The position numbers and the translations under genes were made by a program. A stretch of DNA of 64,000 nucleotides from Candidatus Phyllobacterium onerii (GTDB lineage Bacteria > Pseudomonadota > Alphaproteobacteria > Rhizobiales > Rhizobiaceae): contig NZ_JAQMHX010000008.1 in the NCBI RefSeq assembly GCF_028331445.1, positions 62,001 through 126,000 of the forward strand, given 5' to 3'. Below are positions 36,179 to 44,891 of the stretch, in pieces. Position 1 is the first letter of the stretch, and every line of letters begins with the position of its first letter. The notes under the pieces are model-generated. The model saw only the letters and a program-made list of their open reading frames with translations, had not been told where the DNA came from and ran no database searches.

Positions 36179-36853
36179 TCACAATTGCACCTCGCCATGG
36201 GCGGCGCTCATGCGTCTCTCCAGCCGGCGGGCGAGCAGGATCAGCGGATAGCACACGACAAAATAACCAATGCCGACAATGGCGAACACGAGCAACCCAT
36301 TGGGTACTCGCTGAACCACCAGCCAGCCGACCCGGGTTAGATCTGTCAGGCCGATAGCGGAAACGACCGACGAATCCTTGATGAGAAGCACGTATTGGCC
36401 GACGAGCGGCGGCAGGGAGACACGCATCGCTTGCGGCAGGACCACTTGACGCATCCGCTGCCACTGCGACAGCCCGGACGCAAGCGCCGCCTCGACCTGC
36501 CCGGTCGGTACCGAACGGATGCCGGCTGCGACGATCTCGCAAATGAAGCAGGCTGCGAGGTTCGTCAGCGCTATGATGCCTGCGGTGAAGGCATCGAGCT
36601 CAACACCAAGTTCCGGCAGGATGAAGAAGATCAGGAATATCTGCACGAGGAATGGCGTCCCGCGGATCAGGTCGACCCACAAGCCGATTGCAGAATCCAG
36701 CAAGCGACTGCCGCTCGTGCGCAGGACACCGAGCGCAAAGCCAAGGATCGTACCGAGCACCAGGCTTATTCCAGACAGGGCAATTGTCATGCCGAGCCCG
36801 CGCAACGCCAGTGGATAGCTGCCCATCAGGCTTTGGAGCTGGAACCAGATCAT
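36179..36853 (-). CDS. Amino-acid ABC transporter permease (second)
   Basis: 224 aa, His/Glu/Gln/Arg-type permease with about five hydrophobic segments and the motif QVEAALASGLSQWQRMRQVVLPQA, which contains the ATPase-contact loop. ATG 36853 overlaps the preceding permease stop (ATGA); the long frame above it is a shadow of that gene. It forms a heterodimer with the product of 36850-37527. Confidence 0.94.
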   Translation of the reverse strand: MIWFQLQSLMGSYPLALRGLGMTIALSGISLVLGTILGFALGVLRTSGSRLLDSAIGLWVDLIRGTPFLVQIFLIFFILPELGVELDAFTAGIIALTNLAACFICEIVAAGIRSVPTGQVEAALASGLSQWQRMRQVVLPQAMRVSLPPLVGQYVLLIKDSSVVSAIGLTDLTRVGWLVVQRVPNGLLVFAIVGIGYFVVCYPLILLARRLERRMSAAHGEVQL

Positions 36854-37527
36854 GTGCGGCTCCCGATCGGGCGCACGCCGAGCCAGCGCGCCGAGAATGC
36901 TGCCAGTGATTTCAATCCATAATAGAGGACGAGATAGCACGCGGCAGTCGTGATGAAGCCTTCGGCGGGCATGAACCTGTCCGACGCCAGCAATTGGCCC
37001 GCTCGCGTCAGTTCGGCGACGGAAATCAACGACAGCAACGCCGAGTCCTTTACCAGAACAATGGCTTGCCCGAGCAGCGGTGGAATAGTTACCCGGATAG
37101 CCTGCGGCAGGATCACCAGGCGCATGCGCTGGGCATAGGTCATCCCGGACGCTATGCCGGCCTCCACCTGTCCACGCGAAATCGACAGGATGCCAGCGCG
37201 GATGATCTCGGCGATATAGGCGCCACTGTTCAAGGCCAAAGCCAGAATGCCGACGACGAGTTCGGGCAATACGAGGCCTAGCCGCGGCAGGCCAAAATAC
37301 AGGAAATAGAGCTGTGCCAGCAGAGGTGTCGCGCGGATTGCGTCGATATAGATTTTTGCCGGAAGCTGTAAAAGCCGCGAGCGCTGCAGGTTCATCGCAC
37401 ACAGGATGATGCCCACGGCAAGCGCGCCGGCAAACGAGACGATCGACAACCACAGCGTCGCAGCAAATCCCTGCCCGAACAGGGGCAGATATTCGACGAT
37501 GGTGCGAAAGCTGAAGTTTTCAAGCAT
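36850..37527 (-). CDS. Amino-acid ABC transporter permease (first)
   Basis: 225 aa with the same architecture: five hydrophobic segments and the contact loop QVEAGIASGMTYAQRMRLVILP. It is separated from the binding-protein gene by 98 bases that hold a 9-bp hairpin (37582-37612). Together with the second permease it makes the membrane pore for a polar amino acid. Confidence 0.94.
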   Translation of the reverse strand: MLENFSFRTIVEYLPLFGQGFAATLWLSIVSFAGALAVGIILCAMNLQRSRLLQLPAKIYIDAIRATPLLAQLYFLYFGLPRLGLVLPELVVGILALALNSGAYIAEIIRAGILSISRGQVEAGIASGMTYAQRMRLVILPQAIRVTIPPLLGQAIVLVKDSALLSLISVAELTRAGQLLASDRFMPAEGFITTAACYLVLYYGLKSLAAFSARWLGVRPIGSRT

Positions 37528-37581
37528 GCCGGGAAGATCCCTCAGGCGGCGGAACAGGCGCGATCAAAAAGCGGCCAGACT

Positions 37582-37612
37582 GCATGCGTGAAGCGACTTG
37601 CCCCACGCATGC
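37582..37612 (-). other. Intercistronic hairpin between binding protein and permease genes
   Basis: Perfect 9-bp arms GCATGCGTG (37582-37590) and CACGCATGC (37604-37612) with a 13-base loop and no T run. It is placed where attenuation or 3'-end protection would raise binding-protein mRNA over permease mRNA. Confidence 0.6.
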
Positions 37613-37625
37613 CGTCCGAGACCTG

Positions 37626-38417
37626 CTATTGATGGTCTTTCTTCCAGGCTTCCGAATTGACCCAGTAATCCAGGTTCTTCTGCAGACGGCCGTCGAGAGC
37701 CACCTGATCGAGGAACAGATTCATCCAGACGAGTAGGTCCGGCTCGTCATAGCGTGTGGCGAAAGCCAGTGGTTCCTTCGACAGGACTTCCGGCATAATC
37801 GTGAAGCTCCCGGCGGGATAAGCAGCCTGCTGCCCCTTGACTGCCGAGACATCGTTCACGCCGCAATCGGCCTGGCCGTTATTGACAGCATCGAGCAGGA
37901 GCGGGCCGCCGCCCTTGTAGCTCTTGATTTCGGCATCGGGGAACGTCTCCTTTGCCACTTTTTCGCCCGTTGCTCCGAGAAGTACGGCGATCTTCGTGCC
38001 CTTGGCCTTGCAAGCATCCATGGTCCCGAATTTGCTGTCAGTCTTGGCAAAGACAGCACTGCCCGTATACATGAAAGGCTTGGTGAACGCGACTTTCATC
38101 GCCCGCGCCAGTGTCGGGGTCATATCCGCAACCAGCAGATCGGCCTTGCCGGAAAGCAGTGCCGGGATCAGACCATCCCAGTCATAATCTTGGAACGTGA
38201 TTTTTACGCCCATTTCCTTCGCCATCAGTTCGGCAAGCTCGACCGAGCTTCCCGTGCGCTTGCCAGCCGCATCGACCATGGAGAAGGGCGGGCCCTGCGT
38301 CTGAACCGCGACGCGCAGTTCGCCGCGCTTGGTGATATCGTCGAGTGTTCCGGCATTGGCTGCGACAGTCATGCCGAGCAGGGCAATCCCTGCGACGAAT
38401 AGTCGAGTAATTTTCAT
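37626..38417 (-). CDS. Amino-acid ABC transporter substrate-binding protein
   Basis: 263 aa with a 22-residue signal peptide (cleavage after Ala-Asn-Ala). The mature protein has the two-lobe SBP-bac-3 pattern: GELRVAVQTQGPPFSMVDAAGK at the start (here split for length as GELRVAVQTQ and PPFSMVDAAG), then GKADLLVADMTPTLARAM. It delivers a polar amino acid or opine-like compound to the two permeases downstream. It is preceded at 49 bases by the Lrp-type regulator gene, which probably controls this operon. Confidence 0.93.
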   Translation of the reverse strand: MKITRLFVAGIALLGMTVAANAGTLDDITKRGELRVAVQTQGPPFSMVDAAGKRTGSSVELAELMAKEMGVKITFQDYDWDGLIPALLSGKADLLVADMTPTLARAMKVAFTKPFMYTGSAVFAKTDSKFGTMDACKAKGTKIAVLLGATGEKVAKETFPDAEIKSYKGGGPLLLDAVNNGQADCGVNDVSAVKGQQAAYPAGSFTIMPEVLSKEPLAFATRYDEPDLLVWMNLFLDQVALDGRLQKNLDYWVNSEAWKKDHQ

Positions 38418-38466
38418 TCTTATGTCCTCCGTTGGTGTTGGTATTCCCCGCCCTTTATTGGGCTCT

Positions 38467-38973
38467 TTAATTTGTTTTTGGTGCCATTGCCGGATCAGTC
38501 CAGCATCCCTCCGGCAAACTCACCCATTTGTTGCACGATGCCATGACCACAAAGGTCTCGCTTCGTACGATCTCTCCGAGGTCGCCGACCCCGGGTATCA
38601 ACTCGCTGGTGACCCGGTAAAGATCGGCAATGTCGCCTGCGATGACCACATCGACGATGATGTCGAACCGTCCGGTTACGACACATGCCGACGTGACGAA
38701 GGGGAGCGCTGCAATCCGTTCCGCGATCTCGCGTACGCGGCCGCGCCCCTGTGTATTGACACCGACGATGGCCGAGATCAGTTCGGGACGTTCCGTCAGG
38801 TTGAGCAATCCGACGATCTTCAGGAGGTTTCGGTCCAGCAAGTTGCGAAGGCGCGTGCGTACCGTTGGCACGGACATCGCCATCATTTCAGCAAGACGCG
38901 TCAACCCAGGCTGCGCATCCTGCGAGAGCTGTTTGACAAGCCGCCTGTCCGTCTGATCCAGATGTTCCCGCAA
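38467..38973 (-). CDS. Lrp/AsnC-family transcriptional regulator
   Basis: 168 aa: N-terminal helix-turn-helix (LVKQLSQDAQPGLTRLAEMM, SVPTVRTRLRNLLDRNLLK) and a C-terminal RAM ligand-binding domain. The only in-frame start near the domain edge is a TTG at 38973, since a stop lies three codons upstream. It precedes the amino-acid transporter genes on the same strand, so it may be a substrate-responsive regulator of that operon. Confidence 0.9.
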   Translation of the reverse strand: MREHLDQTDRRLVKQLSQDAQPGLTRLAEMMAMSVPTVRTRLRNLLDRNLLKIVGLLNLTERPELISAIVGVNTQGRGRVREIAERIAALPFVTSACVVTGRFDIIVDVVIAGDIADLYRVTSELIPGVGDLGEIVRSETFVVMASCNKWVSLPEGCWTDPAMAPKTN

Positions 38974-39071
38974 GCGGCTAGACTTTCACAAAAGAGAAAA
39001 TACAGCGATATTTTTTACCGATATGGAATATCCTATGCGGTACTTTTGCAGAACACAAGGATTTTTGAAAC

Positions 39072-40238
39072 TCAAACAAATGGCTTTGCCGGGTCGAACT
39101 TGCGAGGAAGCAGCCTTTCCAGATAGGCTCGGCCTTGGGATGAGATCTGGTTTGTATCGGATAGCATGAAATCATCCGGCAGATGCTTCGTCTTTCCGGC
39201 GACATTGGCAAGCGGTATCAGCTGCGGACTTGTTTTTCCGTTTGCATACTGCAGGGCTACCGATCCACCGCCACGGGCAGCTGCTTCCACGGCGAAGGCG
39301 CCGGCTTCAAAGGCTTCGCGCGCGTCCGTCTCATTGATGGTCGCGATGTTGCCTCGAGGCAGATAGCCAAATGTATCGACGCGGGCGCGTGCACCGGGCA
39401 GCCCGGTGCGGATCAACTCGTCGATGGTCATGCCGAGATCGCCACCCGAAAGGCGCACGTTGCCATGTGCATCACGCTCGAGCCGGTCGGGTAGAACGAG
39501 GTTTTCGACGACCGATCGTCCATCTTCGGCCGTCACACCCTCTGACATTGCCACGATGCAGCGTCCATGGCGCGAGGTGGTTTCGCGTACGTCGTCGATG
39601 AATCGTTCCGGCGAGAACGCCCTCTCCGGAACGTAGAGAAGGTGCGGTCCACTCTCTTCGTCAAGCTGCCATGCGGCGGCGGCCGTGGTGAGAAAGCCCG
39701 CATGTCTGCCCATGACGATGCCGACATAAATTCCCGGCAAGGCGCGAAAATCGAGATCGACGCTCAAAAAGGCCCCTGCAACCAACTCGGCCGCGGAGAT
39801 GAACCCCGGCGTATGGTCGTTTTCGACAAGGTCATTGTCGATCGTCTTCGGGGCGTGGACAAAAGCGATATCCTTGCCGGCAGCTTCGGCAAGAATTTGC
39901 TGCGTCCCGGCCGTATCGTTGCCGCCGATATAAATGAACGCGGTGGCTCCGGCCTTGTGCAAGCCTGTGAGGATGACCTCGCAGTAGGCGGCGTCAGGTT
40001 TGTCGCGCGTACTCCCAAGAGCTGCGCTCGGCGTTGCGGCGATTCGGCGGAGCTCCTGTTCGCTCAAAGCGGAAAGATCGACGAAATTCCCGTCGCGTAT
40101 ACCGCGTACGCCATGCAGCGCGCCAAGAACGCGTGCATCCTTGTGACGCTTGCGGATCTCGATCGCGGCGCCTGCCAGTGTCTGGTTTATAACGGCAGTC
40201 GGCCCGCCGCCCTGCGCAATTACGAACGTCTCGGTCAT
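39072..40238 (-). CDS. pfp: 6-phosphofructokinase, PPi-dependent type
   Basis: 388 aa. It catalyses reversible phosphorylation of fructose 6-phosphate. Two positions point to pyrophosphate rather than ATP: D108 in GGNDTAG, where ATP enzymes have Gly, and K131 in APKTIDNDL, where ATP enzymes have Gly. The catalytic Asp is D134 in the TIDND motif. Other family segments are GGGPTAVIN and MGRHAGFLT. The start at 40238 begins at the first beta strand; the upstream frame is promoter sequence. It is not in an operon with other glycolytic genes. Confidence 0.9.
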   Translation of the reverse strand: MTETFVIAQGGGPTAVINQTLAGAAIEIRKRHKDARVLGALHGVRGIRDGNFVDLSALSEQELRRIAATPSAALGSTRDKPDAAYCEVILTGLHKAGATAFIYIGGNDTAGTQQILAEAAGKDIAFVHAPKTIDNDLVENDHTPGFISAAELVAGAFLSVDLDFRALPGIYVGIVMGRHAGFLTTAAAAWQLDEESGPHLLYVPERAFSPERFIDDVRETTSRHGRCIVAMSEGVTAEDGRSVVENLVLPDRLERDAHGNVRLSGGDLGMTIDELIRTGLPGARARVDTFGYLPRGNIATINETDAREAFEAGAFAVEAAARGGGSVALQYANGKTSPQLIPLANVAGKTKHLPDDFMLSDTNQISSQGRAYLERLLPRKFDPAKPFV

Positions 40239-40516
40239 ATCAATTCTTTCGGTTTGCGTGTTTCCGGAAGCCAGATGGCCGGGTTGGACCGGATGATAAC
40301 AATATTTGGCCGCATGCGTAAATTTTCTCACCTAAATTGTTTTGCGTGAAGCGAGTTGAAACAATTCCAATTCAATTCTATAAAAGCTGCGTTGAATTTT
40401 TGATTGTCGAAGTTTTTCGCGTGCAAGCGCTTCTACCTTCTCCTTCAAAACTCGATAGAAACGGTTATCGTGCATGTGTACGATATCCAGGTTGAAGTTG
40501 GCAGGGAGGGCTTAAT
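40239..40516. promoter_or_regulatory. Divergent region and probable long 5' leader of the cold-shock gene
   Basis: 278 bases between the phosphofructokinase (minus) and csp (plus) genes without an ORF. Csp mRNAs usually have long structured leaders, so much of this may be transcribed leader. I see no further defined element. Confidence 0.45.
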
Positions 40517-40726
40517 ATGGCCACAGGCACAGTTAAATGGTTCAATTCCACAAAAGGTTTTGGTTTTATTCAACCTGAGGACGGCGGCGCGGATGTGTTC
40601 GTGCATATCTCTGCTGTTGAGCGCGCCGGATTGCGCAGCCTCAATGATGGCCAGAAGATCAATTACGAGCTGGTGCGCGACAAGAAGTCGGGCAAGATGT
40701 CAGCCGATCAATTGAGCGCTGCCTGA
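40517..40726 (+). CDS. Cold-shock domain protein, CspA family
   Basis: 69 aa, the full length of a single cold-shock domain. Both RNA-binding motifs are present: RNP1 KGFGFIQ and RNP2 VFVHIS. It acts as an RNA chaperone binding single-stranded RNA. GGGAGGG precedes the ATG and a strong terminator follows, so it is monocistronic. Confidence 0.96.
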   Translation: MATGTVKWFNSTKGFGFIQPEDGGADVFVHISAVERAGLRSLNDGQKINYELVRDKKSGKMSADQLSAA

Positions 40727-40787
40727 TCAGCGTTCAGTTTGTGGTCGCCAAGAGGGTGACCATGGCGTAAACTGAAATATATGACGG

Positions 40788-40813
40788 AGGCCAGGCCGAT
40801 GCCTGGCCTTTTC
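40788..40813 (+). terminator. Rho-independent terminator after the cold-shock gene
   Basis: Perfect 9-bp stem AGGCCAGGC/GCCTGGCCT (40788-40796 with 40801-40809), four-base loop CGAT, then TTTTC. Confidence 0.88.
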
Positions 40814-40875
40814 AATGGAATTGACGTCGCGAGCGCAAGCAGCTCGCTCAATATACGAACAAGGATGACCACCGG

Positions 40876-41238
40876 TTGAAAAATCTCAAGGAATTGGCTG
40901 AGCGCCGCACTGCTGCAGCCGAGGCGAAGAAACTGCTTCTCAAGAAGTTCGATAGTGCACCCAAGCCGACTGATCCCGAGATGCAGGCAAAACGTGCCGA
41001 GCGGGAGGCAATCGCGGCGGCGCGTGAAGCGCGGCGTGCGGAAAAAGAGCGGTTGGCGCAAGAAGAACTGGCCCGCAAGCAGGCAGAAGCCGATGCGCTG
41101 GCCGAGGCCGCCCTGGCCGAAGCGGAAGCCGCCAAGGTCGAAGCAAACAGACATGTCGCGCGTGTCCTCGCCGATGAAGCTGAGCGCAAGGCGGAACGCG
41201 ACCGGCGTTATGCCGCCCGCAAGGCGAAGCAGCGCTGA
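40876..41238 (+). CDS. Charged, alanine-rich helical protein (DUF6481-like)
   Basis: 120 aa, nearly all predicted alpha helix with long runs of Ala, Glu, Lys and Arg (RAEREAIAAAREARRAEKER), so probably a coiled coil. The N-terminal FAERxxAAxxAKxxLLxKF-like pattern resembles the small DUF6481 family of alphaproteobacteria; the match is from memory. Start is a TTG preceded by AAGGA. It follows the cold-shock gene, beyond that gene's terminator. Function unknown. Confidence 0.65.
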   Translation: MKNLKELAERRTAAAEAKKLLLKKFDSAPKPTDPEMQAKRAEREAIAAAREARRAEKERLAQEELARKQAEADALAEAALAEAEAAKVEANRHVARVLADEAERKAERDRRYAARKAKQR

Positions 41239-41333
41239 GACGCGACTAATTTTCAGACCTCTAAGTTCCCTGGCCGTTTGCTCCCCAATTTCGCGCGATT
41301 GACAACAGCCGCCGGAAAACAGGATTATCTCGT

Positions 41334-43247
41334 ATGCCGAGGACTTACAGCAGTGGCGGACGGGTTCCGCGAGGGGCACCCGGGCGAGCCCTGGGAGGGC
41401 CGCCCTTGCCAGAGGTCCACACCCTCCGGGAACGTTTCGGGGCTCTGAAGAACCTTTGGCCATTCCTGTTGATGGTATGGCGGACAAGTCCGCAGCTGAC
41501 TGCGGCATCGCTCGTCCTGCGTCTGGGCCGGGCGCTCCTGCCCGTTATAACGCTGTTCGTCGGCAAGCTCATCATCGACGATGTGGTCTTGCTGGTGCAA
41601 ACGCCGAACAAGCCGGAAACTCTGTCGCAGTGGCTGGACAGCGGCCTCCTGAATTGGCTCGGGCTGCTTCTCCTCGCCGAATTCGCGCTTGCGGTTCTGT
41701 CGGATATTCTTGGGCGGGTCGTATCCCTGATCGACAGCCTGCTATCGGAGCGCGTGTCCAATAGCTCGAGCGTTCGCCTGATGCAGCATGCGGCAACGCT
41801 TGATCTGGAGGATTTCGAGGACGCCGAGTTTCAGGATCAGCTCGAGCGAGCCCGTCGCCAGTCGAGCGGGCGCATGACCCTGATGGGGCAATTGCTCAGC
41901 CAGGCACAGGACATGGTGACGGTTGCGAGCTTTGCCGCCGGCCTGATCGTCTATGCACCCTGGCTCATAGTTCTGTTGTTTCTTGCCCTGGTTCCGGCCT
42001 TTCTGGGCGAGGCGCATTTCAACGCCCAAAGCTATTCGCTCGATTTTGTTCGCACGCCGGAGCGGCGCGAACTCGACTATGTGCGGCAGACCGCAGCGAG
42101 CGTCGAAACAGCCAAGGAAGTCAAGATCTTCGGGCTGCACAGTTTCCTGATAGACCGCTACGTGCGTCTCGCCACCGATTTCTATGCGGCCAATCGCGTG
42201 CTCGCGTTGCGCCGTGCCAGCTGGGGCGGCCTCTTCACCGCGATGGGTACTGTCGGCTATTATCTGGCTTATGCCTATATCGTCCTGCGCACGCTGGGCG
42301 GCGAGTTTTCCATCGGCGATCTGACCTTTCTCGCCGGCTCGTTCCGGCGCCTGCGCACCCTGCTCGAAGGGCTTCTGACAAGCTTTTCCAGTACGGCAGG
42401 ACAAGCGCTCTATCTCGATGATCTGTTCGCCTTCTTCGAGGTCAAGCCCGAAATCCTCTCGCCGGAAAATCCACGTCCTTTCCCGCATCCGATCCGTCAG
42501 GGCTTCGTGTTCGACGATGTCGGGTTCATCTATCCCGGCGCCGAGCGCTGGGCGGTCCGCCACCTCAGTTTCACGTTGCATGCGGGCGAAGTGGTGGCGC
42601 TTGTCGGTGAAAATGGCGCTGGCAAGACGACCCTGGTGAAGCTTCTCACCCGCCTTTACGACCCGGATGAAGGCCGTATCCTGCTCGATGGCCATGATCT
42701 GCGCGAATATGATCTTGAGGCGCTGCGGGGCAATATGGGCGTGATCTTTCAGGATTTCGTGCGCTACAATCTCAGTGCTTCCGATAATATTGCGGTTGGC
42801 CGGATCGCCTACCGGGACGATCATGAACGCATCGCGCAAGCGGCGTCGCGCAGCCAGGCGGATGCTGTCATTGCCAAGCTCCCCGGTCAGTACGAGCAGA
42901 TGATCGGCAAGCGTTTCAAGAACGGCGTTGAGCTATCGGGCGGCGAATGGCAGAAGATTGCCATCGCCAGAGCCTATATGCGCGAGGCCGAGGTCCTGAT
43001 CCTCGACGAGCCGACAGCGGCGCTCGATGCCCGCTCCGAGTTCGAGGTGTTCCGGCGTTTCAAGGAACTCAGCGAAGGCAAGACGGCAATTCTCATCTCG
43101 CATCGTTTCTCCAGCGTGCGCATGGCCGACCGTATTCTCGTTCTCGCCGATGGCAAGGTCGAAGCTGCCGGTACGCATGAGGAACTTGTCGCGCAGGCCG
43201 GGCGCTATGCCGAGCTTTTCGAGTTGCAGGCCGCGGGCTATCGCTAA
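41334..43247 (+). CDS. ABC exporter, fused permease and ATPase (MsbA/MDR-like)
   Basis: 637 aa: membrane domain about residues 40-340 with up to six segments, then an ATPase domain with Walker A GENGAGKTT, Q-loop VIFQDF, signature LSGGEWQKIAIAR and Walker B VLILDEPTAAL. Such half-transporters dimerise in the inner membrane and export lipids, drugs or peptides. The very N-terminal 30 residues are Gly/Arg/Pro-rich and unusual; a later start is possible. No partner genes are adjacent. Substrate unknown. Confidence 0.92.
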   Translation: MPRTYSSGGRVPRGAPGRALGGPPLPEVHTLRERFGALKNLWPFLLMVWRTSPQLTAASLVLRLGRALLPVITLFVGKLIIDDVVLLVQTPNKPETLSQWLDSGLLNWLGLLLLAEFALAVLSDILGRVVSLIDSLLSERVSNSSSVRLMQHAATLDLEDFEDAEFQDQLERARRQSSGRMTLMGQLLSQAQDMVTVASFAAGLIVYAPWLIVLLFLALVPAFLGEAHFNAQSYSLDFVRTPERRELDYVRQTAASVETAKEVKIFGLHSFLIDRYVRLATDFYAANRVLALRRASWGGLFTAMGTVGYYLAYAYIVLRTLGGEFSIGDLTFLAGSFRRLRTLLEGLLTSFSSTAGQALYLDDLFAFFEVKPEILSPENPRPFPHPIRQGFVFDDVGFIYPGAERWAVRHLSFTLHAGEVVALVGENGAGKTTLVKLLTRLYDPDEGRILLDGHDLREYDLEALRGNMGVIFQDFVRYNLSASDNIAVGRIAYRDDHERIAQAASRSQADAVIAKLPGQYEQMIGKRFKNGVELSGGEWQKIAIARAYMREAEVLILDEPTAALDARSEFEVFRRFKELSEGKTAILISHRFSSVRMADRILVLADGKVEAAGTHEELVAQAGRYAELFELQAAGYR

Positions 43248-43250
43248 CCC

Positions 43251-43691
43251 TCAGACGCGCAGCAGCAAGCCTGCGCTGTTTTCCCTGGAGACCATGCTGT
43301 ACCACCCGGGGACGTAGCTGTCCGTATGGGAGCACGCGCGGGCAATCCCGGGATGTTCTTTCGCCCATCTTCTCAAAGCAATCCAGGCGGGACTTTCCGT
43401 GAATGACCGCGGACGGATCCTTCCCGAAATCGGGATACCGAATTCCCGGGCGACAATTTCGACGTCTTCCTCGGAAAAAAGCGGCAGGAGGATATGCGGC
43501 TCGTTGTATTTGCAGATCGCATAGTAGGATCTGCCGGTACCCTTGGAGATCGAGAGTGCCGCGCCCAAGGGAACACCACGACCATAGGTGCGGTTCTCAA
43601 GCATTTTCAGACACGGACCCTCAGCAGAAATGGATCCTGTGAAGATACGGCCGCAAATTTCCACTCTATGAAATTCATGTCTGTCGGGCAT
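43251..43691 (-). CDS. Hypothetical protein, 146 aa
   Basis: Starts at 43691 with GGGGGA upstream and ends three bases from the convergent exporter gene. It is soluble, without a signal peptide or clear domain, and relatively rich in Ser, Arg and aromatic residues (YYAICKYNEPHILLPLF). I do not recognise the family. Its promoter region faces that of the LMW-phosphatase homologue. Confidence 0.65.
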   Translation of the reverse strand: MPDRHEFHRVEICGRIFTGSISAEGPCLKMLENRTYGRGVPLGAALSISKGTGRSYYAICKYNEPHILLPLFSEEDVEIVAREFGIPISGRIRPRSFTESPAWIALRRWAKEHPGIARACSHTDSYVPGWYSMVSRENSAGLLLRV

Positions 43692-43884
43692 GCTGTTCCC
43701 CCATGATTAACCATGACGCAGGCACGCTTGACAACTTGGCGAATCATACACGAATCCCGGCATTTAACCAGCTTGGGGCGGCCCTCCGCACGGCGTTGAA
43801 CAGCTTTCGTCGAGTTGGTGTCACATTTTTGAATCATACTGTGTTGAAATATCTTGGCTTCGATCAGCAAAAGGAGATACCGCC

Positions 43885-44382
43885 GTGAACGATAAAGTCT
43901 TCCACGTCCTGTTTCTCTCGCATCGCAATTCTGCAAGGAGCATGATGGCCGAGGCGATTCTCAATCGCATCGGAAAGCCCCACTTCGTCGCCTATAGTGC
44001 CGGCACGGAGCCCGGGGAGGCGATCGATCCTGAAACGAAGGAATTACTCGAGCAGACCGGCTTTGCGGTGGATGGCCTGCACCCCAAGCATTATCGCGAA
44101 TTCGGCCTTGAAGGTGCGCGTGACCTGGATTTCGTTTTCACGTTGAATGATGACGCCGCGGGCGAGCCCATGCCTGAATGGCCGGGCGTTCCGGTCACGG
44201 CCCATTGGGAGTCATCCGATCCTGTCCAGGCCAGCGGTGAACCATGGGAGCGCAAGCAGGCGTTTTCCCGCACGATGATGGAACTTGATCGCCGGTTGAA
44301 GATTTTCATCAACCTTCCGCTCAAATCGCTCGATCGCATGAGCATCCAGCATCACGTCGATGAAATCGGCAAGTCAACATAA
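43885..44382 (+). CDS. Low-molecular-weight phosphatase / ArsC-like protein with the catalytic Cys replaced by Ser
   Basis: 165 aa. The P-loop of the family is Cys-x5-Arg-Ser; here it reads S12-H-R-N-S-A-R18-S, so the nucleophile Cys is Ser while the Arg and the rest of the loop (ARSMMAEAIL) are intact. The general-acid Asp is present at D112 (WESSDP). Family members dephosphorylate tyrosine or reduce arsenate, both through the Cys, so this copy should be inactive in the usual chemistry or have become a binding protein. GTG start with AAGGAG. No ars genes are near. Confidence 0.88.
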   Translation: MNDKVFHVLFLSHRNSARSMMAEAILNRIGKPHFVAYSAGTEPGEAIDPETKELLEQTGFAVDGLHPKHYREFGLEGARDLDFVFTLNDDAAGEPMPEWPGVPVTAHWESSDPVQASGEPWERKQAFSRTMMELDRRLKIFINLPLKSLDRMSIQHHVDEIGKST

Positions 44383-44502
44383 CTATCTACAATGTGACTT
44401 GCGGAAAGCTGCCGCCGCTTTTGCGCCATGAATTTTTCATCCGTCTGACATGGCCGCCGATTATCTTTCGGGTACGCGAATCAAACCTGATCGGTAAAGC
44501 AG

Positions 44503-44778
44503 ATGAACACAGCAAATCGCTGGACGCCGCACTGGGCGATCCATCCTGGCGAGCATTTGCGTCAGTGCATCGAATGTAACGGTCTTTCGACCGAAGATTT
44601 TGCGCGGCGCGTCGAGATGCCCGTGGCAATCATCGACGCCATCATTGCCGGCCAACATCCGATTACGCTCGACATTGCGACACGCATCGACAGAACGCTG
44701 GGGATCATGCCCGAGCTCTGGTTTGTGCTTCAGTCCAGATGGCTGCGCTATCAGGAGACATTTCAGGCCTCGGCTTAG
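44503..44778 (+). CDS. HigA-like antitoxin / XRE-family DNA-binding protein without a toxin partner
   Basis: 91 aa. The layout matches HigA antitoxins: IHPGEHLRQCIECNGLS, a helix-turn-helix (FARRVEMPVAIIDAIIAG), ITLDIATRIDRTLG and PELWFVLQSRW. HigA normally follows a HigB (RelE-like) toxin gene, but 44383-44502 contains no ORF resembling HigB and neither does the downstream side. It is therefore an orphan, perhaps a stand-alone regulator. Confidence 0.82.
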   Translation: MNTANRWTPHWAIHPGEHLRQCIECNGLSTEDFARRVEMPVAIIDAIIAGQHPITLDIATRIDRTLGIMPELWFVLQSRWLRYQETFQASA

Positions 44779-44790
44779 ACGGCGTTCTGT

Positions 44791-44817
44791 CCTCGCCAAT
44801 TGGGGCAATTGGCGAGG
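44791..44817 (+). terminator. Hairpin after the HigA-like gene
   Basis: Perfect 11-bp arms CCTCGCCAATT (44791-44801) and AATTGGCGAGG (44807-44817) with a five-base loop. There is no T run, so termination is only probable. It starts 13 bases past the stop codon. Confidence 0.5.
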
Positions 44818-44891
44818 CGGCTTAACTGTAACGTACTTCCGTACAAACGTATCCTGTACAACCATGCCGATCCAAAAGACGGAGGGACGGC

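Noticed and set aside
40708-41508. 266-codon minus-strand frame opposite the coiled-coil gene
   Set aside because: It spans a terminator and two genes on the other strand, and reads as Leu/Ala/Arg-rich shadow sequence.
44383-44502. Possible HigB toxin before the HigA-like gene
   Set aside because: Only 120 bases are available and no frame shows RelE-type residues.
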